Part shown: positions 49,921-58,105 of the stretch, one piece after another | How the letters are laid out: every line of letters starts with the position of its first letter | Position numbering within the stretch: the first letter of the stretch is position 1 | Assembly (NCBI RefSeq): GCF_001514235.1 | Contig: NZ_KQ948930.1 | Span: 280,522-344,521 of the forward strand | DNA: 64,000 nt | Origin: Streptomyces caeruleatus | GTDB lineage: Bacteria; Actinomycetota; Actinomycetes; Streptomycetales; Streptomycetaceae | Reading direction: 5' to 3' | Notes under the pieces: model-generated | Seen by the model: the letters and a program-made list of their open reading frames with translations, nothing else | The model's database searches: none | Told to the model about the DNA's origin: nothing | Program-made: the position numbers and the translations under genes

Positions 49921-49986
49921 CGGGAAGAACCGGCGGCACCCTCCGGTTGGCACCCCCGTACGGGAACCGACCGGAGGGACAGCGTC

Positions 49987-51003
49987 GTGAGTGACCGCGT
50001 AGTGGCCGACAACCCGGTGAACGACAGCCGGGTGAACGACAGCCCGGTGAACGACAGCCGCGTGACCGACAGCCGGGTGAACGACAGCCCGGTGAACGAC
50101 AGCCGCGTGACCGACAGCCGCGTGACCGACAGCCCGGCCGATGGCGCCTTGAAGAGGTCCGTCGGACGCCACGGCATCTGGAGCGCCGGCCTGCGCTCGG
50201 AGGACCCGGCCCGACGCGGCGAACTCGCCGAGGCCGCCGCCGAGTTGGAGCAGCTGGGCTACGGCGCCGTCTGGCTGGGCGGCAGCAGCGCCGCCCGCCA
50301 CGCCCTGCCGCTCCTGGAGGCCACGTCGACGCTCGCCGTCGGCACCAGCATCCAGAGCATCTGGCAGTACGACGCCGCCGGGAGCGCGGCGGGCTTCGCC
50401 GAGGTGGAGGGGGCGCATCCGGGCCGGTTCGTCCTCGGTCTCGGTGTCAGCCACGCGAAGTTCGCCGAGCAGTACCGCCGCCCGTACTCGGCGCTGGTCG
50501 CCTATCTCGACGAGCTGGACGAGGCCGGCGTTCCCTCGGACCGCCGTCTCCTGGCGGCCCTGGGGCCCAGGACGCTGGGCCTGGCCCGCGATCGGGCGGC
50601 CGGCTCGATCCCGTACCTGGTCACCCCCGAGCACACCGCCCGGGCCCGCGAGATCCTGGGCGAAGTCCCGCTCCTGGCCCCGGAGTTGAAGGTGATTCTG
50701 GAGACGGATCCGGGCCGGGCCCGCACCCTTGCCCGCGGCTCCCTGGCCATCTACCTCACCCTGCCGAACTACACCGACAACTTCCTGCGCCACGGCTTCA
50801 CCGAGGACGATCTGCTGGACGGCGGCAGCGACCGCCTGATCGACGCGGTGTTCGCGTGGGGCGACGAGGCCGCGATCCGGAAGCGGATCGACACCTTCGT
50901 CGCGGCCGGGGCGGACCACGTGGCCCTGCAGGTGGTGGACGGCGGTTCGCGCGAGGCACTTCCACGGGAGGCGTGGCGCCGGATCAGTTCACTGCTGGCG
51001 TGA
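49987..51003 (+). CDS. LLM-class F420-dependent oxidoreductase with repetitive N-terminus
   Basis: 338 aa. GTG start behind GGAGGGA. Residues 11-50 are eight five-residue repeats (VNDSR, VNDSP and VTDSR types), encoded by 15-bp tandem DNA repeats. The catalytic domain begins near residue 55: GRHGIWSAGLRSEDPARRGEL, YGAVWLGGSSAARHALPLLEAT, GRFVLGLGVSHAKF and a C-terminal RIDTFVAAGADHVALQVV. The short LLM length and pattern suggest the F420-dependent group. The extension probably tolerates length change. Confidence 0.87.
   Translation: MSDRVVADNPVNDSRVNDSPVNDSRVTDSRVNDSPVNDSRVTDSRVTDSPADGALKRSVGRHGIWSAGLRSEDPARRGELAEAAAELEQLGYGAVWLGGSSAARHALPLLEATSTLAVGTSIQSIWQYDAAGSAAGFAEVEGAHPGRFVLGLGVSHAKFAEQYRRPYSALVAYLDELDEAGVPSDRRLLAALGPRTLGLARDRAAGSIPYLVTPEHTARAREILGEVPLLAPELKVILETDPGRARTLARGSLAIYLTLPNYTDNFLRHGFTEDDLLDGGSDRLIDAVFAWGDEAAIRKRIDTFVAAGADHVALQVVDGGSREALPREAWRRISSLLA
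50017..50136 (+). repeat. Eight in-frame 15-bp repeats inside the oxidoreductase gene
   Basis: Eight units of GTGAACGACAGCCGG or variants (GTGACCGACAGCC(C/G)(G/C)), 50017-50136, encoding (V-N/T-D-S-R/P). Each unit carries a GTG, so an internal start is possible for any register. Copy number is likely variable between strains. Confidence 0.95.
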
Positions 51004-51154
51004 CCGGGACCGGCCGCCCCTCCGGGGGCTGATGCCCCCGGAGGCGCAGGGCTGTGTCGGCGTACGGCTCCGCGCCTCTCAGGACATCAGCACGGAGCCG
51101 GCGCCGGACGGGCCGGCACTCGGCCCCGCTCGCCCCCCCCTGGCGCGGGCTCCC

Positions 51155-51360
51155 GGCTCTCCGGCTCTCCCGGCCCTGCGGCTCTCCGGGCTCTCCGGCT
51201 CTCCGGCTCTCCCGACCCTCCGGGCTCTCCGGCTCTCCGGCTCTCCCGACCCTCCGGGCTCTCCGGCTCTCCGGCTCTCCCGACCCTCCGGGCTCTCCGG
51301 CTCTCCGGCTCTCCCGACCCTCCGGGCTCTCCGGCTCTCCGGCTCTCCCGACCCTCCGGG
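51155..51360. repeat. 34-bp minisatellite between convergent genes
   Basis: Five perfect units, 51191-51360, each made of CTCTCCGG, CTCTCCGG, CTCTCCCGA and CCCTCCGGG, preceded by about 36 bp of degenerate copies. 34 is not divisible by 3 but all frames remain open. It fills most of 51004-51377 between the oxidoreductase and the FAH gene; the region has no gene. Confidence 0.95.
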
Positions 51361-51377
51361 CTCTCCCAGCGGAGCGC

Positions 51378-52235
51378 CTACGCGTCCTTGAACTCCTGCC
51401 GCTGCCGCCCGAGCCCCTCGATCTCCAGCTCCACGACGTCCCCGGCCCGCAGGAACGGCTTCGGCTCGGGCTGCCCGAGGGCCACCCCCGCCGGCGTACC
51501 GGTGTTGATGACGTCACCGGGGTACAGCGTCATGAACTGGCTGACGTAGCGCACGACCTCCGCGACCGGGAAGATCTGCTCGGCCGTGGTGCCGTCCTGC
51601 TTCAGCTCCCCGTTGACCCACAGCCGCAGCGAGAGGTTCTGCGGATCCGGTACCTCGTCCGCCGTCACCAGCCACGGCCCCAGCGGGTTGAACGTCTCGC
51701 AGTTCTTCCCCTTGTCCCAGGTCCCGCCCCGCTCGATCTGGAACTCCCGCTCGGACACGTCGTGCGCCACCGCGTACCCGGCGACGTGCGCGAGCGCCTC
51801 CTCGGCGGACTCCAGATACCGGGCCGTACGTCCGATGACGACCGCGAGCTCGACCTCCCAGTCGGTCTTCGCCGACCGGCGGGGGACCAGCACGGTGTCG
51901 TTCGGGCCCACGACGGTGTCCGCGGCCTTGAAGAAGACGACCGGCTCGGCGGGCGGCTCGGCGCCGGTCTCGCGGGCGTGGTCGTGGTAGTTCAGCCCGA
52001 TGCACACGACCTTGCCGATCCGGGCGAGCGGCGGCCCGATCCGCAGCCCGTCCGCGTCCAGCGCGGGCAGCTCCCCGGCCTCCGCGGCGGCCCGGATCCG
52101 GCCGAGCGCCGCGTCGTCCGCGAGCAGCGGCCCGTCGATGTCCGGCACCACACCGGAGAGGTCCCGCAGGACCCCCTCGGCGTCGAGCAACGCAGGCGTC
52201 TCCACTCCCGCCGTACCGACTCGCAGCAGCTTCAT
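51378..52235 (-). CDS. Fumarylacetoacetate hydrolase (FAH) family protein
   Basis: 285 aa. ATG 52235 follows GGGAGA. Metal-binding and catalytic motifs: VVCIGLNYHDHARETG, VVFFKAADTVVGPNDTVLVP, KTDWEVELAVVIGRTARY, GYAVAHDVSEREFQIERGG and LYPGDVINTGTPAGVALG. Family members hydrolyse C-C bonds or decarboxylate in aromatic and sugar-acid pathways. It stands alone on the minus strand, convergent to the LLM gene through the minisatellite. Substrate unknown. Confidence 0.92.
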   Translation of the reverse strand: MKLLRVGTAGVETPALLDAEGVLRDLSGVVPDIDGPLLADDAALGRIRAAAEAGELPALDADGLRIGPPLARIGKVVCIGLNYHDHARETGAEPPAEPVVFFKAADTVVGPNDTVLVPRRSAKTDWEVELAVVIGRTARYLESAEEALAHVAGYAVAHDVSEREFQIERGGTWDKGKNCETFNPLGPWLVTADEVPDPQNLSLRLWVNGELKQDGTTAEQIFPVAEVVRYVSQFMTLYPGDVINTGTPAGVALGQPEPKPFLRAGDVVELEIEGLGRQRQEFKDA

Positions 52236-52382
52236 GATCACAATCTCCCTCGATCGCGTGCGCCCGCCGACGGGTGCAGCCATCGGAGGACTGGTCGATC
52301 CTCCAAGGTCGACGGCCACTCCGCAATACCCGGTTCACGTACTGGACCGTAGGCCCGGGGGCACGCGCCGGGCCGCTCCGGC

Positions 52383-53102
52383 TCAGCGGTAGAGGGCGGC
52401 CCGCTCCACCGCGCTCCACGTCGTACTGGTCACCACGTACAGCGCGGCCGCCAGGGGCACCACCGCCACGGTGAAGAGCGTGAAGAAGGACATGAACGGC
52501 ATGACCTTGCTCATGGCGCCCATCCCCGGCACCGGCTGCCCGTCGACCACGGGCACGGGCACGGCCGGATTCGCGGCCATCATCCGCTTCGTCCGGCGGT
52601 AGTTGAACGCGGCGACGCAGGCGACGACCACGAAGAGCCCGAGGTACACGAGCCCCGCTCCCCCGAGCACCCCGCCGTCGCCGAGCGCGTCGGCCCACCG
52701 GTCACCGAGGTGCGCGGCGAACAGCTGGTGGGTGAGCAGTTCGTTCGCCTCTCCGCCGATCGTCGTGTTCGAGAAGAGGTGGTACAGGAGGAAGAAGGCC
52801 GGCAGCTGGAACAGCCCTGGCAGGCATCCGGCCAGCGGCGACACCTTCTCCTCGGCGTGCAGCTCCATTACGGCCCGCTGGAGCTTCTCGGGGTTCTTGG
52901 CGTGCTTCTTGCGCAGCTCGGCGATCTTCGGCTGCAACTCGGTCCGCGCCTTCTGCCCGCGCGCGGAGGCCCGGGACAGCGGATGCACGAGCAGTCGTAC
53001 GAACGCGGTGAACAGGACGATCGCGGCGGCGGCCGCGGACGCGCCGAACAGCGGCTGGAGCAGATCGGCAAGCCGCTGAACAAGGTCGGCGAAAACGGAC
53101 AT
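52383..53102 (-). CDS. YidC/Oxa1-family membrane insertase (second-copy type)
   Basis: 239-aa integral membrane protein. N-terminal helix, then the charged cytoplasmic loop KARTELQPKIAELRKKHAKNPEKLQRAVMELHAEEKVSPLAGC, followed by LPGLFQLPAFFLLYHLF and helices AGLVYLGLFVVVACVAAF and MPFMSFFTLFTVAVVPLAAALYVV. This is the minimal YidC2-like form, not the main chromosomal YidC near the origin. ATG follows GGAGGG. It lies 228 bp from the DUF6412-type gene upstream. Confidence 0.88.
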   Translation of the reverse strand: MSVFADLVQRLADLLQPLFGASAAAAAIVLFTAFVRLLVHPLSRASARGQKARTELQPKIAELRKKHAKNPEKLQRAVMELHAEEKVSPLAGCLPGLFQLPAFFLLYHLFSNTTIGGEANELLTHQLFAAHLGDRWADALGDGGVLGGAGLVYLGLFVVVACVAAFNYRRTKRMMAANPAVPVPVVDGQPVPGMGAMSKVMPFMSFFTLFTVAVVPLAAALYVVTSTTWSAVERAALYR

Positions 53103-53330
53103 GGGTGAGCCCTCCGAGGGTCTCGTCGTGCCGGAACGGACCATGCCGGAAGCGGCATGGCGGAATGACGGCATGACGACCCGCGCGGGTCACAGGCTGG
53201 ACGCTGTTGCGCTGCACTGTTGCTGACGCGCTGTTGCTGGCGCACTGTTGCTGATGCGCTGCTACGGGCGCGCTGTCGCCGGTAGCTGGTCGCTGTCGCT
53301 GATGCGGTGCGTGCGTGCGTGCCTGTCTGC

Positions 53331-53654
53331 CTACGCGACGGTCGCCGGGAGGGCGTGTCCGGGCGCCCTGGGCCGTGGCCGGCCGGAGGCGTCGGGGTCG
53401 CGTTGTGGCAGGAAGGCCGTACGGCGGGCCCGGTCGCGGATGGCCGTACGCACCCGGGTCGGCGGCACGGCGGGCGCGGCGCGCGAGGCGAGGAGCGAGC
53501 AGACGGCGAACGCGGAACTCGCGGCCGCGGTCGCCGCGAGCGCGACGGTCGCGGAGAGGGTGCCCGAGTCGAGCAGCACGACCTCGAGGAAGAGGAGCAC
53601 CAGCGCGGCGGCGGGACGCAGACGCAGACGCAGACCGGACCCACTGCGGATCAT
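53331..53654 (-). CDS. DUF6412-like small membrane protein
   Basis: 107 aa. ATG 53654 follows GGAGGGG at six bases. Two hydrophobic segments (about 10-30 and 40-58, TVALAATAAASSAFAVCSLLASRAAP) then a conserved-looking PPTRVRTAIRDRARRTAFLPQRDPDASGRPRPRAPG tail. From memory such proteins accompany the second YidC in Streptomyces (annotated DUF6412). The interval 53103-53330 has imperfect CTGTTGCTG-type repeats and no gene. Confidence 0.7.
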   Translation of the reverse strand: MIRSGSGLRLRLRPAAALVLLFLEVVLLDSGTLSATVALAATAAASSAFAVCSLLASRAAPAVPPTRVRTAIRDRARRTAFLPQRDPDASGRPRPRAPGHALPATVA

Positions 53655-53715
53655 CGGCTGCCCCTCCCGTCCGTACTGGTTCTGCTCGCCCTGATGTTCG
53701 TACGTTACACGCACC

Positions 53716-54528
53716 TCAGCGTGGCCTCATGGAGACCAGCTTGCCCCACACCACCAGCCGGTACTTCGACGTGTACTCGGGTGTGCAGGTGGTGAGGGTG
53801 AGGTAGTAGCCGGGGTCGCGGTAGCCGTGGCCCGGCCGGACGGTGGAGTGCGGGACGGCCCGCAGGACGCTCCCGTCACGGGCCGTGGTCTGCGGCAGGA
53901 CCTTGTCGACGGCGTACGTGTACGTCGCGCTCCGCGTCTCGACCCGCACGGTGTCCTTCGGCGCGAGCCGGTTGAGGTACCGGAAGGGCTCACCGTGGGT
54001 GTTGCGGTGCCCGGCGAGGGCGAAGTTGCCGGCCTGGCCGGGCTGTTGGGTGCCGGGGTAGTGGCCGACGTAGCCCTTGTTGAGGACCCGGCTCTTGCTG
54101 ACGCCCTCGGCGACCGGGACCCGGAGGTGGAGGCGGGGGATGGTGAGGATGGCGTAGGCCCTGGACCAGTCGGGCGAGGGCGGGGCGGCGACGGCGGCCC
54201 GGTCGGGCGAGCCGGCGGGCGGGGCGGCGGGCGCGGACGTGGCCGTAGCCGAAGCCGGGGCCGGGGCCGACGAAGCGGGCGGCGGCGCACCGGCCGTAGG
54301 GAAGTCGCCACCCGAGCCACCCCCGCCGTCCCAGGCCCGCTCCAGCGCCCGGACCTCGCGCTCGGCCCCCTCCCTGGCCTCCCGGTTGGTCCACCACACC
54401 TGATGCACGACCAGCAGCAGAAGCACCACCCCGACGGTGACGAGGGCCTCCCCGCCACTCCACAGCACGCGCCGCCGCAGCGCGCGACGCCGAAGCCCGC
54501 TGTGCCGCACGACGCGAACCCGCACCAT
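53716..54528 (-). CDS. Class E sortase
   Basis: 270-aa membrane-anchored transpeptidase that attaches LAxTG proteins to the cell wall. Transmembrane helix about 28-48 (GGEALVTVGVVLLLLVVHQVWW). A Pro/Ala/Ser-rich spacer follows. Catalytic His in FALAGHRNTHGEPF, Cys in YLTLTTCTPEYTSKYR, and the Arg after it. ATG 54528 follows GGAGG. The TLTTC-x-PEY pattern is typical of class E. A likely substrate is the LARTG protein at 45878. Confidence 0.93.
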   Translation of the reverse strand: MVRVRVVRHSGLRRRALRRRVLWSGGEALVTVGVVLLLLVVHQVWWTNREAREGAEREVRALERAWDGGGGSGGDFPTAGAPPPASSAPAPASATATSAPAAPPAGSPDRAAVAAPPSPDWSRAYAILTIPRLHLRVPVAEGVSKSRVLNKGYVGHYPGTQQPGQAGNFALAGHRNTHGEPFRYLNRLAPKDTVRVETRSATYTYAVDKVLPQTTARDGSVLRAVPHSTVRPGHGYRDPGYYLTLTTCTPEYTSKYRLVVWGKLVSMRPR

Positions 54529-54815
54529 CCGTGAGCCTCCTTCACCGGGGCCGCCCGCACGATAGGGGGTCGCACGATAGGGGGTCGGGCGAAAGGTCTC
54601 CAGACCCGTGCGCAGGCGGTCAGGTTCAAGGCCGCTGTCCGGTCCCCCGAACACTTCCTCCCACTTCCTCCACAGGTTTGAGAAAGGGCTGTTGAAACCC
54701 TCGACAACCTCACCCGTCACACCCGATGCTTCCTGTCGGCATCAGCGGGACCAGCCACGGAGCCGGTTCGACGACGACACCCCCGACACCGGCCGTTGAA
54801 CGAAGCGGAGAAGTC

Positions 54816-56288
54816 ATGATCCGACGCAGAACTCTGCTGGCGGCGACAGGCGGCGCCCTCGTCGGCGGCGCCCTGGCGACAGGCACCGCACACGCGGACG
54901 CGACCATCGCCGTCAACCCCGGCACGTCGTACGGCACCTGGGAGGGCTGGGGCACCTCCCTGGCCTGGTGGGCCAACGTCTTCGGCAACCGGAACGACTT
55001 CGCCGACCTCTTCTTCACCACCAACTCGGTGACCTACAACGGCACGAGCCTCCCCGGCCTGGGCCTCAACATCGCCCGCTACAACCTCGGCGCGTCCAGC
55101 TGGAACACCGTGAACGGCGAGTCGATGGTCGCCTCGCCCAACATCCCCGGCTTCAAGCAGATCGAGGGCTTCTGGCAGGACTGGAACAACGAGGACCCCA
55201 CCTCCTCGGCCTGGGACTGGACCGCGGACGCCAACCAGCGCGCGATGCTCCAGAAGGCGACGGCGCGCGGCGCGACCACGGAACTCTTCGCCAACTCCCC
55301 CATGTGGTGGATGTGCTCCAACCACAACCCCTCCGGCGCGGCGGGCGGCGGCAACAACCTCCAGACCTGGAACTACCGCCAGCACGCCTCGCACCTGGCG
55401 GCGACGGCCCTGTACGCGAAGTCGAACTGGGGCGTGAACTTCGCGACGGTCGACCCCTTCAACGAGCCGGCCTCCACCTGGTGGACCGCCACCGGCACCC
55501 AGGAGGGCTGCCACATGGACCCGGCGGTCCAGGCGGCCGTACTCCCGTACATGCGCAGCGAGTTGGACAAGCGGGGCCTGACGGGCGTACGCATCGCGGC
55601 CTCGGACGAGACGAACATCGACACGGCCCGCTCGACATGGTCGTCCTTCAACTCTGCCACCAAGGCCCTGGTCAGCCAGGTCAACGTACACGGCTACCAG
55701 GGCTCGGGCGGCCGCCGCGACCTCCTCTACACGGACGTCGTCACGACCTCCGGCAAGAAGCTCTGGAACTCGGAGACGGGCGACAGCGACGGCACGGGCC
55801 TGACCCTGGCCTCGAACCTCTGCTACGACTTCCGCTGGCTGCACCCGACAGCTTGGTGCTACTGGCAGGTCATGGACCCGTCGACGGGCTGGGCGATGAT
55901 CGCCTACGACGCGAACACCCTCCAGCCGACCACCATCCAGACCAAGTACTACGTGATGGCGCAGTTCAGCCGCCACATCCGCCCGGGGATGAGGATCCTC
56001 GACACGGGCGTGAGCTACGCGGCGGCGGCCTACGACGCGGCCGCGCGCCGCTTGGTGATCGTCGCGGTGAACACGTCGACCTCGGCCCAGACCCTGACCT
56101 TCGACCTGTCGCGCTTCACGACGGTGTCAGGCGGCTCGGGCGGCCTGGTCCCCCGCTGGAACACGGTGACGACGGGCGGCGACCAGTACCGGTCGTACTC
56201 GAACACGTTCCTGAGCGGTAAGTCGGTCGCGGTGCCGTTCGCGGCGAAGGCGGTGCAGACGTTGCAGATCGACGGGGTGGTGATCTGA
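54816..56288 (+). CDS. Secreted GH30 endo-beta-1,6-galactanase-like enzyme
   Basis: 490 aa. ATG follows GGAG; Tat-like signal IRRRTLLAATGGALVGGALATGTAHA (residues about 2-27). Catalytic motifs: general acid Glu in TVDPFNEPASTWW and nucleophile Glu in LWNSETGDSDG. The N-terminal WEGWGTSLAWWANVFG and the C-terminal beta-domain (LVIVAVNTSTSAQTLTFDLSRF) fit GH30, subfamily 5-like. It degrades galactan side chains of plant arabinogalactan. It is divergent from the sortase gene; the 287-bp gap before it holds no other gene. Confidence 0.9.
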   Translation: MIRRRTLLAATGGALVGGALATGTAHADATIAVNPGTSYGTWEGWGTSLAWWANVFGNRNDFADLFFTTNSVTYNGTSLPGLGLNIARYNLGASSWNTVNGESMVASPNIPGFKQIEGFWQDWNNEDPTSSAWDWTADANQRAMLQKATARGATTELFANSPMWWMCSNHNPSGAAGGGNNLQTWNYRQHASHLAATALYAKSNWGVNFATVDPFNEPASTWWTATGTQEGCHMDPAVQAAVLPYMRSELDKRGLTGVRIAASDETNIDTARSTWSSFNSATKALVSQVNVHGYQGSGGRRDLLYTDVVTTSGKKLWNSETGDSDGTGLTLASNLCYDFRWLHPTAWCYWQVMDPSTGWAMIAYDANTLQPTTIQTKYYVMAQFSRHIRPGMRILDTGVSYAAAAYDAAARRLVIVAVNTSTSAQTLTFDLSRFTTVSGGSGGLVPRWNTVTTGGDQYRSYSNTFLSGKSVAVPFAAKAVQTLQIDGVVI

Positions 56289-56328
56289 CGGGGCGGTGAT
56301 CTGACGGGGCGGTGATCTGACGGGGCGG
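56281..56328. repeat. Three 16-bp repeats over the GH30 stop codon
   Basis: TGATCTGACGGGGCGG at 56281, 56297 and 56313; the first unit contains the stop codon. The copies each include a TGATC and TGA, so additional in-frame stops follow. Confidence 0.9.
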
Positions 56329-56370
56329 GTGTGACGCAACCGGAGGCGTTCCCGGAACGTCGTGCGTCAC

Positions 56371-56826
56371 ATGACGAAACCAGCCGTAGAACCAGCCGTA
56401 GAACCAGCCGTAGAAGCAGCCGTAGAAGCAGCCGTGGAAGCGGCAGGTGGAAGCAGGAGCGAGGACGAGCGTGGGCGCCGCCGCCCCGGCCTGGTGGCGC
56501 CCGCGCTGGCGAACCTGGCCATCGGGTTGCCCGCGATCATCCCGCTGTACTCGGCGTACTGGCTGCTGACGAACTACCTGCCCTCGACCTGCGACGCCTT
56601 CGCGCCCAGGCCGGACACGTCCAACTGCGACTACCACACCCTCGATCACGCACCGGTGATGATGTCCCTGCTGGCGGTGACGGGAGCGATCCTGCTGCTC
56701 GCGGTGCTGACAGTGGACGTCCTGGGCCCACGCCGCCGAGCCGACGACCGCCCCGGGAGATGGCTGGCGACGGCGGCACTGATCCCGGTGCCGTTCCTGT
56801 TGCTGCTGTGCCTGGCGAAGGCGTGA
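56371..56826 (+). CDS. Small membrane protein with AVEP/AVEA repeats
   Basis: About 151 aa. N-terminal 30 residues are a repeat (PAVEPAVEPAVEAAVEAAV) encoded by five 12-bp units. Then helices at about 52-70 (LANLAIGLPAIIPLYSAYWLL), 95-118 (MMSLLAVTGAILLLAVLTVDVL) and 133-150 (ATAALIPVPFLLLLCLAKA). An extracytoplasmic loop has two Cys (STCDAFAPRPDTSNC). ATG 56371 or GTG 56362 is the start. Function unknown. Confidence 0.7.
   Translation: MTKPAVEPAVEPAVEAAVEAAVEAAGGSRSEDERGRRRPGLVAPALANLAIGLPAIIPLYSAYWLLTNYLPSTCDAFAPRPDTSNCDYHTLDHAPVMMSLLAVTGAILLLAVLTVDVLGPRRRADDRPGRWLATAALIPVPFLLLLCLAKA
56383..56442 (+). repeat. Five in-frame 12-bp repeats
   Basis: GCCGTAGAACCA x2, GCCGTAGAAGCA x2 and GCCGTGGAAGCG, 56383-56442, encoding AVEP/AVEA in the membrane protein's N-terminus. 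Confidence 0.95.
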
Positions 56827-56923
56827 CCAAGACCGACGGCGCCCGCCTCGACCAGGCAATATCTGCACCCTCTTCCGACCTCCGTTCTCCGCACCGCCAC
56901 CCCCAGCCAGTACGGTGTCTGCC

Positions 56924-57931
56924 ATGCGCCCCGACACGCCTGCCGAAAACGTCGACCACACCGCCGAAGCGGCACGCCTGGAGCGAACCGCCGGCCTCTA
57001 CCCCGAGGACGCCGAGGCCCTGCTCCTCCAGGCCGCGGCCCACCTGGAACTGTCCGGCGACCGCCCCGCCGCGACCGCGCTCTACGACCGCCTGCTGTCG
57101 TCGTCGACCCCCTTGGACGACCCCCACCTGGTACGGGCCCTGAAGGCCTCCAACCTCTGGGAGTACGGCCACGAGGCAGAGGCCAGGGCCATCATCGAAG
57201 GCGTCCGAGCCGCCGCCCCGCGTGACCCGGCCCCGTGGGTGATCGTCGCGGAGGCGTTGGAGTCCCACGACGAGCTGGAGCAGGCGCAGGAGACGTTCAC
57301 CCAGGGCGTGACCCTCCTCCTGACCGACGTACCGGAGCCCCCGTACGCCACCCACCCCCTCCTCTTCGGCCGCCACCGCGTACGCCGCATGCTGGGCGTA
57401 CCCCACGACGAGTGGGACACCTTCGCGGACACCCTCCACTCCATGCCGGTCTCCCTGGACGAACTCCACGACCCCAAGCGCGTCTGGTCCCTGGGCTCGG
57501 ACAACCCGGCGGAACTGGAGGCCGAGATCTCCCGCCTCCGCGCGGAACTGGGCGCCTACCGGGAGGCCCTGTCCCGCCCGTTCCCGGTGGCGGTGCTCCA
57601 CTGGACGGCGGGTGAGCTGGCGGAGCTGGTTGCCGCGTATCCGTCGTTGGCGGTGGAGTACCCCTCGCATGAGGAGCACCTGCAGACGATAGAGGGGTCC
57701 CTGAGGGAACTGGCCTCTTCGGGCACCCCGAACCTGGGGATCGTGACGGGGACAGTGCCTTCGTACGAGGCCTTCGCGGCCTCGGAACTGGCCTCACCGG
57801 AGGATGCGACGCTGCTGCCGCAGTATGCGACTACGTTGGCGGCGCGGGGGCGGGCAACCGCCTGGCCGCCGGACAGGGGGGCGCAGTGCTGGTGCGGGAG
57901 CCAGAGGCTATACCGCGCCTGCCATAGCTGA
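56924..57931 (+). CDS. TPR-like protein with C-terminal SEC-C zinc motif
   Basis: 335 aa. Helical TPR-like repeats over about residues 5-140 (HTAEAARLERTAGLYPEDAEALL, HEAEARAIIEGVRAAAPRDP). A coiled middle (ELEAEISRLRAELGAYREAL, about 195-215) is followed by a helical segment and a tail AQCWCGSQRLYRACHS, the SEC-C motif CxCGS-x4-YxxCH that binds zinc and is found in SecA and in many stress and defence proteins. It is 174 bp upstream of the methyltransferase, on the same strand. It could be a companion of the island or an unrelated core gene. Confidence 0.85.
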   Translation: MRPDTPAENVDHTAEAARLERTAGLYPEDAEALLLQAAAHLELSGDRPAATALYDRLLSSSTPLDDPHLVRALKASNLWEYGHEAEARAIIEGVRAAAPRDPAPWVIVAEALESHDELEQAQETFTQGVTLLLTDVPEPPYATHPLLFGRHRVRRMLGVPHDEWDTFADTLHSMPVSLDELHDPKRVWSLGSDNPAELEAEISRLRAELGAYREALSRPFPVAVLHWTAGELAELVAAYPSLAVEYPSHEEHLQTIEGSLRELASSGTPNLGIVTGTVPSYEAFAASELASPEDATLLPQYATTLAARGRATAWPPDRGAQCWCGSQRLYRACHS

Positions 57932-58028
57932 GGCGAGAACATCGCACTCTTGTCTCCAGCCGGGACACATCGTTAGCTCGTACCCGTCACATCTCCCGGC
58001 GGGTGGGTACGCAGCCGCGCTCCGATGA

Positions 58029-58046
58029 GTGCGAGACTCTTCGCAC
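58029..58046. promoter_or_regulatory. Inverted repeat upstream of the methyltransferase
   Basis: GTGCGA-GACTCT-TCGCAC, 6-6-6, about 60 bp before the methyltransferase start. It may be an operator for a methyltransferase-type autoregulation, or a terminator remnant of the SEC-C gene. Confidence 0.35.
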
Positions 58047-58105
58047 CGAGGGTTGCCGTGGGAAGATGACCAGCTCTCGCATGAACCGCCACCAGAAGGA
58101 GAGTC

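Noticed and set aside
51191..51360. Possible CRISPR array
   Set aside because: Perfect head-to-tail 34-bp units without unique spacers and no cas genes nearby; it is a minisatellite.
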